From Hippasteria phrygiana (Eukaryota > Echinodermata > Asteroidea > Valvatida > Goniasteridae), in the NCBI GenBank assembly GCA_037893225.1, contig JAZGUH010000732.1:124001-188000 (forward strand): a stretch of 64,000 nucleotides of DNA. The letters run 5' to 3'. Below the pieces are notes generated by a model. That model saw only the letters and a list, made by a program, of their open reading frames with translations. It was not told the DNA's origin and did no database searches. The position numbers and the translations under genes were made by a program. Numbering within the stretch: position 1 is the first letter of the stretch; each line of letters opens with the position of its first letter. Positions 1 through 10,046 of the stretch are shown piece after piece.

Positions 1-806
1 GTATATGTCCAGCATATCTGCTGGCGCTCGGAGGCCACGAAAAACCCCTTGTTTGTATTTTTAAAGAGGAAACGTGGGTGCATCCTAGTATACCGATCGA
101 GGGTTCACTACCTGGCTCCGTGCCCTAGGTTTTTGGTTGGGGGGGGGGGGGGGGGGGGGGGGGTGTAAGCGAGGTTGGGACGCTCAACCGAGAAGAATGA
201 CACTGTGCGAATTGTGCCGTTATATAGCGCAAAGCGCTAGTGCGTAACAATGGGTATTACGTAAGCGCTCAATAGAGCGTGCTTATCGTTCGATAACGAA
301 AAGAAATGTCACTTTCTTCCTCCGTTCCTCCGTTAGAAAATAAATTTCTTTTCTATATTTACCTCAAGTTAATAAATACTAAGTAAGGAAAGGGAAACCA
401 CAAAACATTTTGGTGAACAATCTGGGATAGTCGAGCGGCGAAACTCGCTCATATACGCCAAAGATGGAATTGGGTGTGCGTGGTACTATAATACGAACTG
501 AACCTCGGCTCTCAAATCGGCTGTACGACGCCAAATGGTCGTGCTTAAGAAATGGTAAAATAGGCCAAAATTAATGGGAACAAAAACGGAAATATCAACC
601 CGCTAGGGCTTAATTGCCTAGCGAAACAAGGCTACAAATCAGCCTGACGTCTTAAAAATTGTGTTTAGGTCAAAAAGACCGACAATTAACCGCATAATCG
701 ACCAATTGAAAGGTGAAGCTACAAAGTGACACACGTGTGGCAATAGCCTAGGTCACTCCAACAAAATCCCCGATTCAATATTCTGGGTGACTGGGTGAAG
801 TCAAAT
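1..806. other. No gene recognised; poly-G tract
   Basis: No convincing coding sequence is visible. A run of 25 G occupies 139-163. A tyrosine recombinase would be expected here, downstream of the DIRS-like RT/RNase H on the reverse strand, but I could not identify one, so the retroelement appears truncated or diverged in this stretch. Confidence 0.5.
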
Positions 807-2290
807 CTATGGGCCAAAGTTAAAAATGTTGGGTCTGCACAAAAGCCGGAATGTGTGCCCAGTGATGGTGGGGGAAATCTTCATCAATCTCCAGTCATGA
901 ATTTGATTGTGCAAGTGCAAACCGTCAGGGCAGATAATCGGCCTAAAGTGTGATGAAGTCCACTTGGGGACGACCAGGGTCCGATTGCTTTTAATGACTG
1001 CATGCGTCTGACGACTTGTACTATGAGGGAGATTGGGGGACAAAAATAATTGTTCTCTGCTGACCAGTCCCGACAAAAAGCGTCTACTCCAGAAACTCCT
1101 CTACACCAAAATCTGGCGTTAAAGGATAGGTAACTTTTTATTATGTGGAGAGGCGAAGCGGTCTACGGTATGAGGACCCCACAGATATTCAATTACGGCG
1201 AATGACCAATTGTCGATGGCCCAATCGTCGAAATCTATAAATTTGCTGATTCGGTCGGCTATTTTGTTTTCGACTCTCGTGAGCCATTCTGGAGCAATGA
1301 CTATACCTTTGGAGCGACACGTGGAAAAAATGTTCACGGCTATACAGTGTGTCCCACAAAAAACGAAACCCATCTTTTCAGATAAATTACCCAACAACCA
1401 AATATTGTATTCCCCATAATGGTACGTTCAGGTGAAAGATCATCTTGTTTTCTTTCATATGATATGAAATTATGATGGTAGCATCATGCATGGCTGATCA
1501 GAGACAATTTGAAGTTGCTATTTCAGATTTGGTTTTGTTCGGGATAAGTGGGGCATTTATGTACACATCATGACTCAAGGAATAAGGAGGTCTGCTTGTT
1601 ACATAACAGATTTTCTCCCAGTGTAACTACCAACCGCCCGTTCTGAGCAAACATAACTCTGACACTATGAATTTGGATTGCCTCTGCTCGGTCATCCATG
1701 ACCATCCTATCATACTTTTTGTGCCACATGAAAAAGGATAGAATGAACTTTATAGAAAGGTATACACGTTTGAAGAAATAATATTTGATTAATAAGTAAT
1801 TTACCTGATAAGATGAGTTTCCTGTTTTGTGGGACACACTGTATTGTGCAAATCTGGATTGGGGCTACCATGTTTGATGATTGATGGAACGTTTGATTTT
1901 TTGACCCACGAGGACGTCACTAGCCTCGGATATAATGTTTGCGACCGCGGAAAGTTCGCCCAATGTTGAACTTTTTAGTCTTTGTAAGTGTGACCAGGAA
2001 CCATGGAAACGCATGGGCGCTTCACCGTGAATGTAACCGCCGTAACCGGTGTCGCTAGCGTCCGAGCATACTTGAATTGTGGGTACGAGGCGATATTTGA
2101 ATGGAAAACCGTTTAAAATTGAAATGTTGCGTGTCCAAAACTCTAGTTCAGATTGTACGGGGGTGGGGATTGTTATAAAGCTAAACCAGGACGAGCGCGA
2201 TTCGATGGCGCGATAGCACTCGCGATGGCCGGGGTCATTGAAATTATTTGACTGGTGATGAAAGCTAAACTCTTAACTGGGATAGGTTGG
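807..2290 (-). pseudogene. DIRS-like retroelement RNase H domain, broken
   Basis: Degenerate RNase H domain of a DIRS/tyrosine-recombinase type retroelement, continuing the RT that lies upstream on this strand. The reverse strand near 2045-2070 reads DASDTGYGGY, the first RNase H aspartate block, and near 1950-1980 SSTLGELSAV, the conserved Glu block. Further on come ENKIADRISKFIDFDDW and WGPHTVDRFASPHN (about 1150-1270), then TLVVPKWTS (about 960-990). These are the hallmark C-terminal RNase H words of DIRS-like elements. A 497-bp mariner-like MITE splits the domain at 1345-1841; without it the frame reads through. Several frameshifts and stops make it non-functional. Recognition rests on family motifs from memory, not alignment. 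Confidence 0.75.
1345..1841. mobile_element. Mariner-like MITE with TA duplication
   Basis: A 497-bp insertion bounded by TA at 1343-1344 and 1842-1843. Inverted terminal repeats begin CAGTGTGTCCCACAAAA and extend about 40 bp with mismatches. The insertion interrupts the DIRS-like RNase H, and removing it with one TA rejoins the reading frame on the reverse strand, which supports the boundaries. No transposase is visible inside; the 89-residue ORF there has no recognisable domain. The TA duplication and CAGTG-type end fit the Tc1/mariner/IS630 superfamily. Confidence 0.75.
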
Positions 2291-2298
2291 GAAAATGT

Positions 2299-3220
2299 TC
2301 AAAGGGATCGGACGTGGTCTATGGCGGACAATAATTTGGAAATTTTGGAATCCGGGATGAAAAACATGGCTTTGCTCGAATCAATTGTAAAGCCCAAATA
2401 TAAATCGATCCGCGGAGAGGGGTCCCAATTGCACTTTGTTTGGCTAAGAACGAAACCACTGTTTGCGATAGTTGCTTGAACGATGGCTCGATTGGCAATG
2501 GCCGAGTCTAGTGACGGCGAGATAATGAGACCGTCGTCGATGTACACAAAGGAGAGAATTCATCGCGCGCGTCAACTGTACACTAAGGGTCTAACAATCT
2601 TTCTGAAAATGTGACAAGCCCTGCTTAAGCCCAAAAGCAAGAACCGTGAACACGTAGTATCGGATGCCGTAATGTTTGTGATTCCAAGAAAAACCGAGGT
2701 ATTGGCGGTGAGGAGGGTTTAATGTCGATGTGATGATAACCAGACTCGAAATCGAAAGAAAAATAAAATTGACCAGAATCAAGTACTTGGGCGATGTGAT
2801 TTAGGTCTTCGTACTTGAATGGAGAATTCAAAACACGAGACGCAATTTCTTGCCTTCAGCAACAGTTAGTGGGTTGCAACAATGGGGCTGGGAATCAACC
2901 TCAACGATGCAACATTTATGCAATAAATTGGCAATTGCCGTCTCGACAAAATCTGAATGTGTCGAGCTTGATTTGTTGTTTTTAGCATAAAAAGGAGGAG
3001 GAGTATCCAAGAACGGGATTTTATAACATTGGGTTATGGTATCAATAACCAGAGCATTTGCTTTAAGATCTTCCATCCAGTATCGCAAACAAGGTTTTAA
3101 TTTACCTTTTACACCTGCTGGGGCCTGTGTGTCGTGTTCCGTGATCTCCCAGTTTCTAGTTGCCGTCTCAGGGTCCGGAGTGCTCGGCAGTTGGCGCGGA
3201 CGTGGCCGCCGATGCCGCAC
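2299..3220 (-). pseudogene. DIRS-like reverse transcriptase, broken
   Basis: Reverse transcriptase of a DIRS-like retroelement, which copies element RNA into DNA. From 3' to 5' coordinate: an N-terminal block with NNKSS and NPLTVAEGKKLRLV (about 2830-2990); FSFDFESGYHHIDI (about 2720-2770), the first catalytic Asp region; TVLAFGL (about 2625-2650); and MYIDDGLIISP (about 2510-2547), which holds the YxDD catalytic pair. The parts lie in different frames and a short deletion follows the LRLV block, so this is a pseudogene. The YIDDGLI form and the following LGFTIDS block are typical of DIRS/Ngaro-type RTs rather than Gypsy. It continues into RNase H at lower coordinates. Confidence 0.8.
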
Positions 3221-3432
3221 TGGAAGCAGGTTCTGCTATCGATGCTGAAGGTTGACAAGGGGTTGGGGAAGCGACGAAAATTGCGCTGATTAGGCAACCC
3301 AATCGGAAGGCGTGGCAGAGGAGCAGTATACTTGGTTTTGTTCTTCGCCTTCTTCGCTGTTTCGGCCTTCTTTGCTGCGGCGGCTTTTTCGGCTTTGCGA
3401 AGCCGCTTCTCGTCATCGAAGTTTTCTGCCAA
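3109..3432 (-). pseudogene. Gag-like fragment with CCHC zinc knuckle
   Basis: A 107-residue open frame with an Ala/Lys-rich N-terminal stretch followed by CFQCGIGGHVRANC, a retroviral-type CCHC zinc knuckle (C-x2-C-x4-H-x4-C). Such knuckles bind element RNA in Gag. It overlaps, in another frame, the start of the DIRS-like RT on the same strand, so it is most simply the C-terminus of that element's Gag. No start or N-terminal Gag domain is seen. The Ala/Lys tract could be low-complexity drift. Confidence 0.6.
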
Positions 3433-3490
3433 GTAATCGGTGACATATTCTTTGACGGTCGCCCAGCCATGCGGTGAGCGATCAGCGGCT

Positions 3491-3575
3491 TAGGACCAAT
3501 GGGACCAATGGGACGTAGGAATATAGGGGGCGTAGGACCAATGGGACGTAGGACCAATGGGACGTAGGACTATAG
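3491..3575. repeat. Short minisatellite, GTAGGACCAATGGGAC units
   Basis: About five imperfect tandem copies of a roughly 16-bp unit reading GTAGGACCAATGGGAC, at the junction between the DIRS-like remnant and the Gypsy integrase remnant. It produces an artefactual TSHWSYVPLVLRP-type tail on the reverse-strand ORF. Confidence 0.8.
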
Positions 3576-3591
3576 AGACGTCCCCGTCCCG

Positions 3592-4440
3592 AGCACCGAG
3601 TGGATGCACTGTGCCAGCACTTCAAGAACCTCCTTGGCAACCCTCCTGAAATTTTGGACGAAGACGGCAACTCTTTCTGTGATAGCTGCTTGTTGTCAAT
3701 GCAGAATTGGATGTTGGGTTTAAGTGCATCGAGTCTGGTACGAAGCTGGCGTTTCATCAACATCTCTGCTGGAGACAACCCTGTTACATGCGGTGTCACG
3801 CGATACGTCATCACAAAACGCGACAGTTTAGTCTCAAATGTGCCCTCTTCCATGCGCATCATAGCGGATTTGAACAACTGCACTGGCCTTCCTGCCAAAC
3901 CATTGGATGAAGGGTAAAATGGGGCAGACCTCTCATGTTTGATGCCGTTTAATTGCAGAAACTTCTAAAAATCGGCACTGAGGAAGTTGGTGCCATTATC
4001 AGTGACAATGATTTCCGGCAGTCCATGAGTCGCGAAAGTCTGACGAAGCCGTTCGACTGTGGCTTGTGACGTTGCAGTATGCACAGCGTGGATGTCTAAT
4101 CACTTGCTATGTGCAGCAACTATGACGAGGAACATCCGCCCCTTGAATGGACAGGCATAGTCCAAGTGTAAGCGTGACCTTGGACGACTATAGGCTTCTC
4201 CCACAGAGGAGTGGAACAGTTAGTGCCAATTTTCGCGTGGCTCGACAGGCGGTACGTTGCTTGACCTTATTTTCTAATTCCTTGTCCATACTAGGCCAAC
4301 AAATGTAGCTGCGAGAGAACGATTTCATTCGCGAAATTCCAGTGTGTGATTCATGTAGTTATTGGATGATCTACGATCGGCTTTGTTGGGGAATGACTAC
4401 TCGGGATCCCCACAAGATGCAGCCATCTTCCACGCTTCCC
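3592..4440 (-). pseudogene. Gypsy (Ty3) integrase fragment, catalytic Glu lost
   Basis: Integrase part of a Gypsy/Metaviridae polyprotein, which inserts element cDNA into the host genome. Reading the reverse strand from 4440: DGCILWGSRVVIP; a zinc-binding region with LHESHTGISRMKS and a damaged Cys half; the core block beginning near the DIHAVHTATSQATVERLR word (about 4020-4100); IIVTDNGTNFLS (about 3985-4015), which carries the second catalytic Asp; then PFYPSSNGLAGRPVQLFKS. Family members have Glu where this copy has Gly (GLAGR for GLAER), so the third catalytic residue is gone. There are in-frame stops near 3965 and 4100. The C-terminal part ETKLSRFVMTYR..LSPAEMLM is well preserved. No LTR was found. 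Confidence 0.85.
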
Positions 4441-4445
4441 ATTGG

Positions 4446-4785
4446 GCAAAATACGTTGAATTGACGTTGAAACAACGTCAGACACCGACGTTGAACTGAC
4501 GTTGAATAACTATTGGATTTGCAAATTCATCTAACGTTGAAATGCTGACGTCGAATCAACGTCGACATTTCGATTTTGATTTAACGTTGAAATATCTACG
4601 TTGATTCAACGTTGAATAAATTGATCTGACGTTGAAATGCCGACGTTGAACCAACGTAAAAATAGAAACGTTGAATCAACATAGACATGTTAACGTTGAT
4701 TCAATGTTGAAAAATCTACGCTGATTAAACGTTGCATAACAATTGAATTTGCATATTGTGGAAATCAGAACGTTGGAACAACGAG
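4446..4785. repeat. AACGTTGA inverted/tandem repeat block
   Basis: Dense imperfect repeats built on the palindromic core CAACGTTG, typically TCAACGTTGAA separated by 15-30 bp, so each unit can fold. The block ends near 4775-4815 with a GAAAGAGTTCCATATCCGGC motif. Its reverse complement resembles the start of the same repeat type at about 28225, which suggests a shared terminal sequence of one element family. Confidence 0.7.
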
Positions 4786-5385
4786 GGGAAAGAGTTCCAT
4801 ATCCGGCAATCACTATTTAAGAAATTTTATCATTAAATGATCAAATGCTTCATTCTCAGAATTTCTCAGTTGGTGCTTTAATTTACTCGTGTGAAATAAT
4901 GCCTAGGAAGTTGCCACAGACTCACACTTGTATATTACAAATCAAATTAAGTAACTGCTTTGTATACAGTTCACAATTAATAAGAGATTAGCTGAGATAC
5001 ATACAATGATCTTCACTATATAAGTCCCATTGTAGAATTCCACTATTTGGAAACACACTGTGAATGCGTGCCTATGTATCCATGTGTAAGATTTACTGCA
5101 CAAAATAGGCTGTGAGCCAAGTCGCAAAGAGTCCTTTAGTTTTTTTTTAAACCGTTACGTACCTGAGCAAGAAACCTACAAACAAACTCAGTTGTTTGAA
5201 CCTCTTTCTTTTTGTCTTGTTTTGTTTGCTTTTATGTAGTAGTAGTAAAAAGTTCGGGCTTAAAAAATCCTTCAAAGCTCTATTTTTTGGCGTACGTGGC
5301 TGTCAAAAATAAGTCGGGTCCCTCTGCAATCGACCAATGTTAACAATATTGGAGTGTCTGGAAACAAGATGTTGCGCAATCCAAA
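4786..5385. other. No gene recognised
   Basis: AT-rich sequence with T-runs near 5140-5230. I see no domain, repeat or RNA gene here. Any promoter of the exon starting at 5386 would lie in this stretch, but no clear TATA box is apparent. Confidence 0.4.
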
Positions 5386-5675
5386 ATGGCGACGTCCGGA
5401 GGTGACGGACATGACATGCATGAAGCAGAAAACACATTTCCGTGCATAATACATGTTGCACAATCTGCTAAAGGAAAAGTGTTCCCCTTTGCTGAAACGT
5501 CATGGAACAAGGTGACACAGTGTGTGCAAAGGTGGGAACAACTGGACAGCAATTTCGCCGAAATCGCTCGTGCAGTAGCGGCGACTGTGGATGTCACCGG
5601 GACTGTCCCGTCCGTGTTGACAGGCGCTCGGTTTCATCGGGAATGCCACGCTCGATTCACTGATGTAGGAAACAT
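5386..5675 (+). CDS. Probable first coding exon, CxxC-less zinc-type domain family
   Basis: An ATG-started frame with coding-like composition that ends at a splice donor (CAT|GTAAGG, GT at 5676-5677). The protein segment includes KVFPFAETSWNKVTQCVQRW and ends GARFHRECHARFTDV. The FPF..SW..V..C..RW word followed by H-x3-C resembles the N-terminal domain of large multicopy invertebrate proteins. The pseudogene at 43.7 kb has a comparable AVYHSSCLSSYLS word in the same relative place. I infer an N-terminal exon of a gene of that type, or a relic of one. No second exon was identified downstream; a hAT element starts 350 bp on. Function is unknown. Confidence 0.45.
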
Positions 5676-5677
5676 GT

Positions 5678-6020
5678 AAGGCGGGTCCTTTCATTATCCT
5701 ACAATCATTACTGCATGTTTTCAAAAGCATATGTATTGACCAAGCAGCCCTCAAAAGCATTTGGTTGCTATTTGAAAAGGATATTTGTTATTAAATGTTT
5801 TGAAATACAATTTGTTCAATAATTCCAAAACATCCACTTGACAGCATATGCATGAAAGATAATACGCTGTGGGAGGAGAGAAATTTCACAACTGTTCTCC
5901 TATCTCCTGTAGTATTTCAAAATTGCTATCGGGTTGATCAAAGTTTTATTTTGTTATATGTAATCTCACTTATTTCATAACTTTATTAAAATTGTAAGCT
6001 AGGCATCTCAACTAATATGA
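5678..6020. other. No gene recognised
   Basis: AT-rich; possibly the start of the intron following the exon that ends at 5675. Nothing else is seen. Confidence 0.4.
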
Positions 6021-6028
6021 TTTGTTAA

Positions 6029-8883
6029 TAGGCCTGTGCCGGTCACCCGGATACCCGAATGCCGGCGTCAATATCCGGTTCCATTGTTCCGGTTCGGGTA
6101 CCCGAAACTTACGGTGAAAAATTCAATGTAAGGCTTCATACCAAAAATAAATAAATAAATAAAGACAAATCGATCCATTTCAAACTCTGTTCCGACTCGA
6201 AAGACTCGAACCGTCTGGCGGTGTTTTGAAAACAATGCGTCAACAAAAATGCAGTGAATGGAAAGTATCAATATTGTGGTTGGCCAACGCTGTTTGTATC
6301 TTATCTATAGCTATCTTGTTTCTTAGTATAGTTTGTCAATGGAATGTGAACTGCGGTTTACGCTGCGGCCAAACTAGCTCCGCGGTATGATCAAAGAGCG
6401 GGCGGGAGTAATATTGATCTTGAGAGAGTGAACGTTGCTCAGACACTGGGGCAGCGGGAGTGGGAAGCGCTCTCCGTATTAGGCCTACAGGTATACATTA
6501 AAACAAAAACAATAAAAGGCTTTGCTTGGAGGAGGCTTTGCTTGGAATAATTTGTTTTATGGTGTGTGATTATTTTAGTGTCCGACTACGTGTTCTGTCA
6601 ACTCGTACCCGAGTCAACTCGTACCCTAGTAATCTCGTACCCAGGTTAACTCGTACTCTCTGTGGATGATTTAATATTTAACCCCTTGCGTACGGAAGAC
6701 GCCAAAATGGCACCCAAAAAAAAGAAGCAGTACCACCAGGCCGGATGACGCCATTTGCCGCTATTTGTGCAGTTTCAATCCATTGTTGGATTATTGTGTA
6801 TGTTACGCTTGACTGCACAAGCACATTGTGGCCGTTTCGCTTGGCTGCAAAGGCCGGCGCGACACCCCGGCGCCTCCTGTAAATAACCGTACTCAAGGTC
6901 TTTTTTAATATCTGAACCTTCTAAACGATATTTTTATAGAGACTGGACGACAGGTAATAAATGCAGCTGTGAAAACGTCTTTAATGGAGAATGTCTTATA
7001 ATAACAGATCAAATTTAACATAATTAATGTTCAACTTCAAAGGTGCTGGTGTCCCTAAGAATAATTGAAATCAGTAATAAACACAAAGCCAAGATCGTAA
7101 CCTTGTCTTAATAAGGCGGTTACACTACATGACCCCCTATTTGTTTTCTTGTGCTGGATATTTTTGACAGCGCCGTCCCTTCGACAGAAGAACCGCCCCA
7201 GTAAATCGCTTTGGACAAGGCTTTACATTTTTTTTACCAAGAAGATAGTGGCACGTTCCGTGCAGTCGCCCAATCACAGGCTATTACGAACGTTGTGATA
7301 TCTGGCCCGCCCCGAAAAACCAAAAAGTCCATATGAAGATGGCCAAGAATTAAGCCGTAGCAGACCAATCACTCAGTTCAGTGAGTCGACCTCGCACACG
7401 GCACTCGCTCCCATCCCTCCCTGTGTGCAGTGCACGTGCGGCTCTGTCGGGGCTCCTTCGAAATACCAATGCTGTTGCACGACATCGTAACTCGTAATTG
7501 TAGGCCTAATCATATAAACAATGCAGGATTATACCAAGCCTGGAACGATTGCGACATCGATGTCAAATTTGAGGCATTTGTTGAAACATCTACTTTTATA
7601 CTGCATTTAATTTCAATTTTTTCCGTAAGTCAATTGACGTGGAATCAAGTCAGATCTACGGCCGGCTTGCTGTACGTACGCGCAGAAAGTAAATCTTTCT
7701 TTTTTAGGCAAAAACAAATAGTTCTGCTTCCGATTACATGCCTTTGAAAAATAGGGTAGGTGGGTCGGATTTTTTTTTTTGCCATTTCTTTTGTGTCCTG
7801 ATTGATTAGGTGAATGTGCGAATTTCAGTCTGAACTATTTCCATTTACGCTACGAAAGCTATAAAAAAATGGCCACAAAAAGTGATAAAAACTTGCCTTA
7901 ATTAATGTCACAAATATTTACGGTCGATAATTCTTTAAAATAATGGAGAATTTAGGTCGTGCATATACACATTACACACCACACTATGCACATACAACGC
8001 CAGCAAAGACGGGAAACTGGCCAACACTGTCCGTCTGCCGTGCGGTAAGCATGCGTGATGCACTGCGACGAACCTCGTGTTGCGGCAGGAAATGTCGGGG
8101 AAACACGCTGCGCTATCACTTCAAGTACCGTAAGCGGTACAACCTCGAAATAAATTCATGAACACGGAAAATACATACACAGACAAGAGAGATCAAGTTC
8201 TGTGAATTAATTTAACTTGCAGATATCTTCTTTCTCCATCGATGTTTATTTGGCATTTTTACGATGTCAGATCTGACCTGGAACTGCAGTGCACTCTGCA
8301 GTGTTATGCTAAATGTTGGTCGGTCATAATGCATAGACTGGTTGCCGCATTTCCATCATGCCTTCTTTGGCACTTTTAGTGGGCGGCGCGGCGGGAACCA
8401 GTACAGCATTGCTGCATTGAGCATTACACACGTGTTTTCACCACGGTGACAGGAAATCACGCACCGAAGGGAACTTGTAATCGCGAAGGGAACTTGTAAA
8501 AACAACGGAGGTTTCTTCTAAAAAAATAGCAAATGTAAGTAGGCAAACAAATTACAAGCATTTTTGACGTAAATATGTTGCTGAGAGGCATTTTGTGAAG
8601 ACGGAAAATACAACAGGATTATTTTTTTTAATTGATTTTTTAATTGATTTGTTTTTACTTGCCGATAAAATTGTTAGGGTCGCGGCCGTAAAATTAGAGT
8701 AGATCGGGTAACCGGAAGCAGAACTATATTTTTGCGGGGGCCTTAGCGGCCGCACGGTGCACACAAGGACATTACATTAGACAGTGTTTTTTTTCTGAAC
8801 GGTCCACTTTCGGGTACCCGAGAACCGAACCAGTGTGGCGTTCGGGTATCCGGATCCAAAATTACCGTGAACGCACAGCCCTA
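6029..8883. mobile_element. hAT-like DNA transposon, non-autonomous, 2.86 kb
   Basis: Bounded by a perfect 8-bp direct duplication, TTTGTTAA, at 6021-6028 and 8884-8891. The ends are imperfect inverted repeats: TAGGCCTGTGCC on the left and the complement of TAGGGCTGTGCG on the right. Both are followed by ATACCCGAA-type words and a subterminal palindrome TTCGGGTACCCGAA (6093-6106 and near 8809). An 8-bp duplication plus a TAGGG(C/T)TGTGC-like end fits the hAT superfamily. No BED finger or hATC dimerisation domain could be recognised inside. The ORFs at 7430-7747 (+), 7943-8161 (+) and 6678-6896 (-) have no known motif. It is therefore probably a non-autonomous derivative mobilised in trans. 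Confidence 0.75.
6598..6657. repeat. Four tandem copies of ACTCGTACCC-type unit
   Basis: Four imperfect 15-17 bp repeats reading (A/C)ACTCGTACCC(G/T)AGT inside the hAT-like element. Short internal arrays are common in non-autonomous hAT elements; no function is evident. Confidence 0.7.
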
Positions 8884-8891
8884 TTTGTTAA

Positions 8892-9253
8892 CAAGATATA
8901 AAGACTGTCATTCAGTAGTAAGTAAAATTCAGGCATACTTGTATGGGGGAAGGGGCGGTAGCTTTAGCCGAACAATGCAATTTTAAACTTTTCCTGATAA
9001 TATCTGTTATTGAACAATTTACGCATACTTCCTAAGACATGTATTTGTATGAACTTTATGAAAATCAGGTCATTAAAGGAACGAGTACCAGAACCAATTA
9101 CCCCCACACAAAAAAATAGTCTTGATGAAACCATGCCTGACAAAATATTGAAATTATAGCTCGCTACATAGGGGCCATACATTTTTACGAGGAAGCTGGG
9201 TTAAATATGGCATCCAGGGTGCACATTTTCATTTTGTAAAATAGTAATTGGTA
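8892..9253. other. No gene recognised
   Basis: Spacer between the two hAT-like insertions; AT-rich and without recognisable features. Confidence 0.4.
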
Positions 9254-9261
9254 TTAAGTAG

Positions 9262-10038
9262 CAGTGTTGGAGGTCTCGAGGCCGGCCTCGAGGCCGATTT
9301 TCATGGCCTCGGCCTTGGCCTCGGAGTGCAAGGCCTCGGCGCCTTCCGGACTCGATGAATCTGGTCGAGGCCGGCTCGAGGCCGCCCACTTTGACCAATT
9401 TTCCCACCAATTCACATGTGTTTTCTGTTTCAATTAATTTTAATTTTTTACCGTATCAAACTTTCGAGAAGCTACCACAGTGGGTTCCGTGAAACGAAAT
9501 AGAATTTTAAGCAGATACGCACAAATGAATGAACTGGTATTTGCGTTACATTGCACCATGGAGCTATAGCTCCACGATTTCACGTATTCACGTACGTACA
9601 TGTAGCATCTTCTTGTAGAACCAGTCTACTCCCGCTAATAGACTGGTTCCTGGTCCACTACTTCAATCGACCCATGAACTGTCACTATTGTGTTACATTG
9701 CACGTACTCAGGTAGCATATAATCTAATCTTCTTGTTAGAGAACCAGTCTACTCCCGCTATAGACTGGTTCCTGGTCCACCACTCGGCCCTGAACGAGTG
9801 CACGTTAAGTGGGCATTAGCCAAACGATAATGGGGACATTGAAGTTGAGGGAACCAACCTGTTATTCGCATACACGCGTTGACTTAAAAATAAAGAAATC
9901 CAACAACCTTGTTTGAGTGATTTATTACGTGTTTAATAGCTGGCCTCGGCCTTGGACGTTGTGGCCTCGGCCTCGGAGGTTGTGGCCTCGGCCGTTGTGG
10001 CCTCGGCCTCGGAGGTTGTGGCCTTGACTACAACACTG
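9262..10038. mobile_element. hAT-like non-autonomous element, 777 bp, GGCCTCGG-rich ends
   Basis: Ends CAGTGTTGG and CAACACTG form short inverted repeats typical of hAT elements, flanked by TTAAGTAG (9254-9261) and GTAAGTAG (10039-10046), an 8-bp duplication with one mismatch. Subterminal regions (9271-9390 and 9940-10025) are arrays of GGCCTCGG/GGCCTCGAGG units, likely transposase-binding clusters by analogy with other hATs. The interior holds an about 115-bp duplication (9545-9665 and 9683-9785). Each copy contains a perfect 10-bp inverted repeat GAACCAGTCT..AGACTGGTTC around a short loop. No coding sequence. Confidence 0.75.
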
Positions 10039-10046
10039 GTAAGTAG

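Noticed and set aside
139..163. Long poly-G and poly-C tracts as G-quadruplex regulators
   Set aside because: They recur in several repeats and may partly reflect sequencing or assembly slippage; no promoter context.
7430..7747. 105-residue forward ORF in the hAT-like element
   Set aside because: No BED finger, DDE or hATC motif; no evidence of being a transposase.
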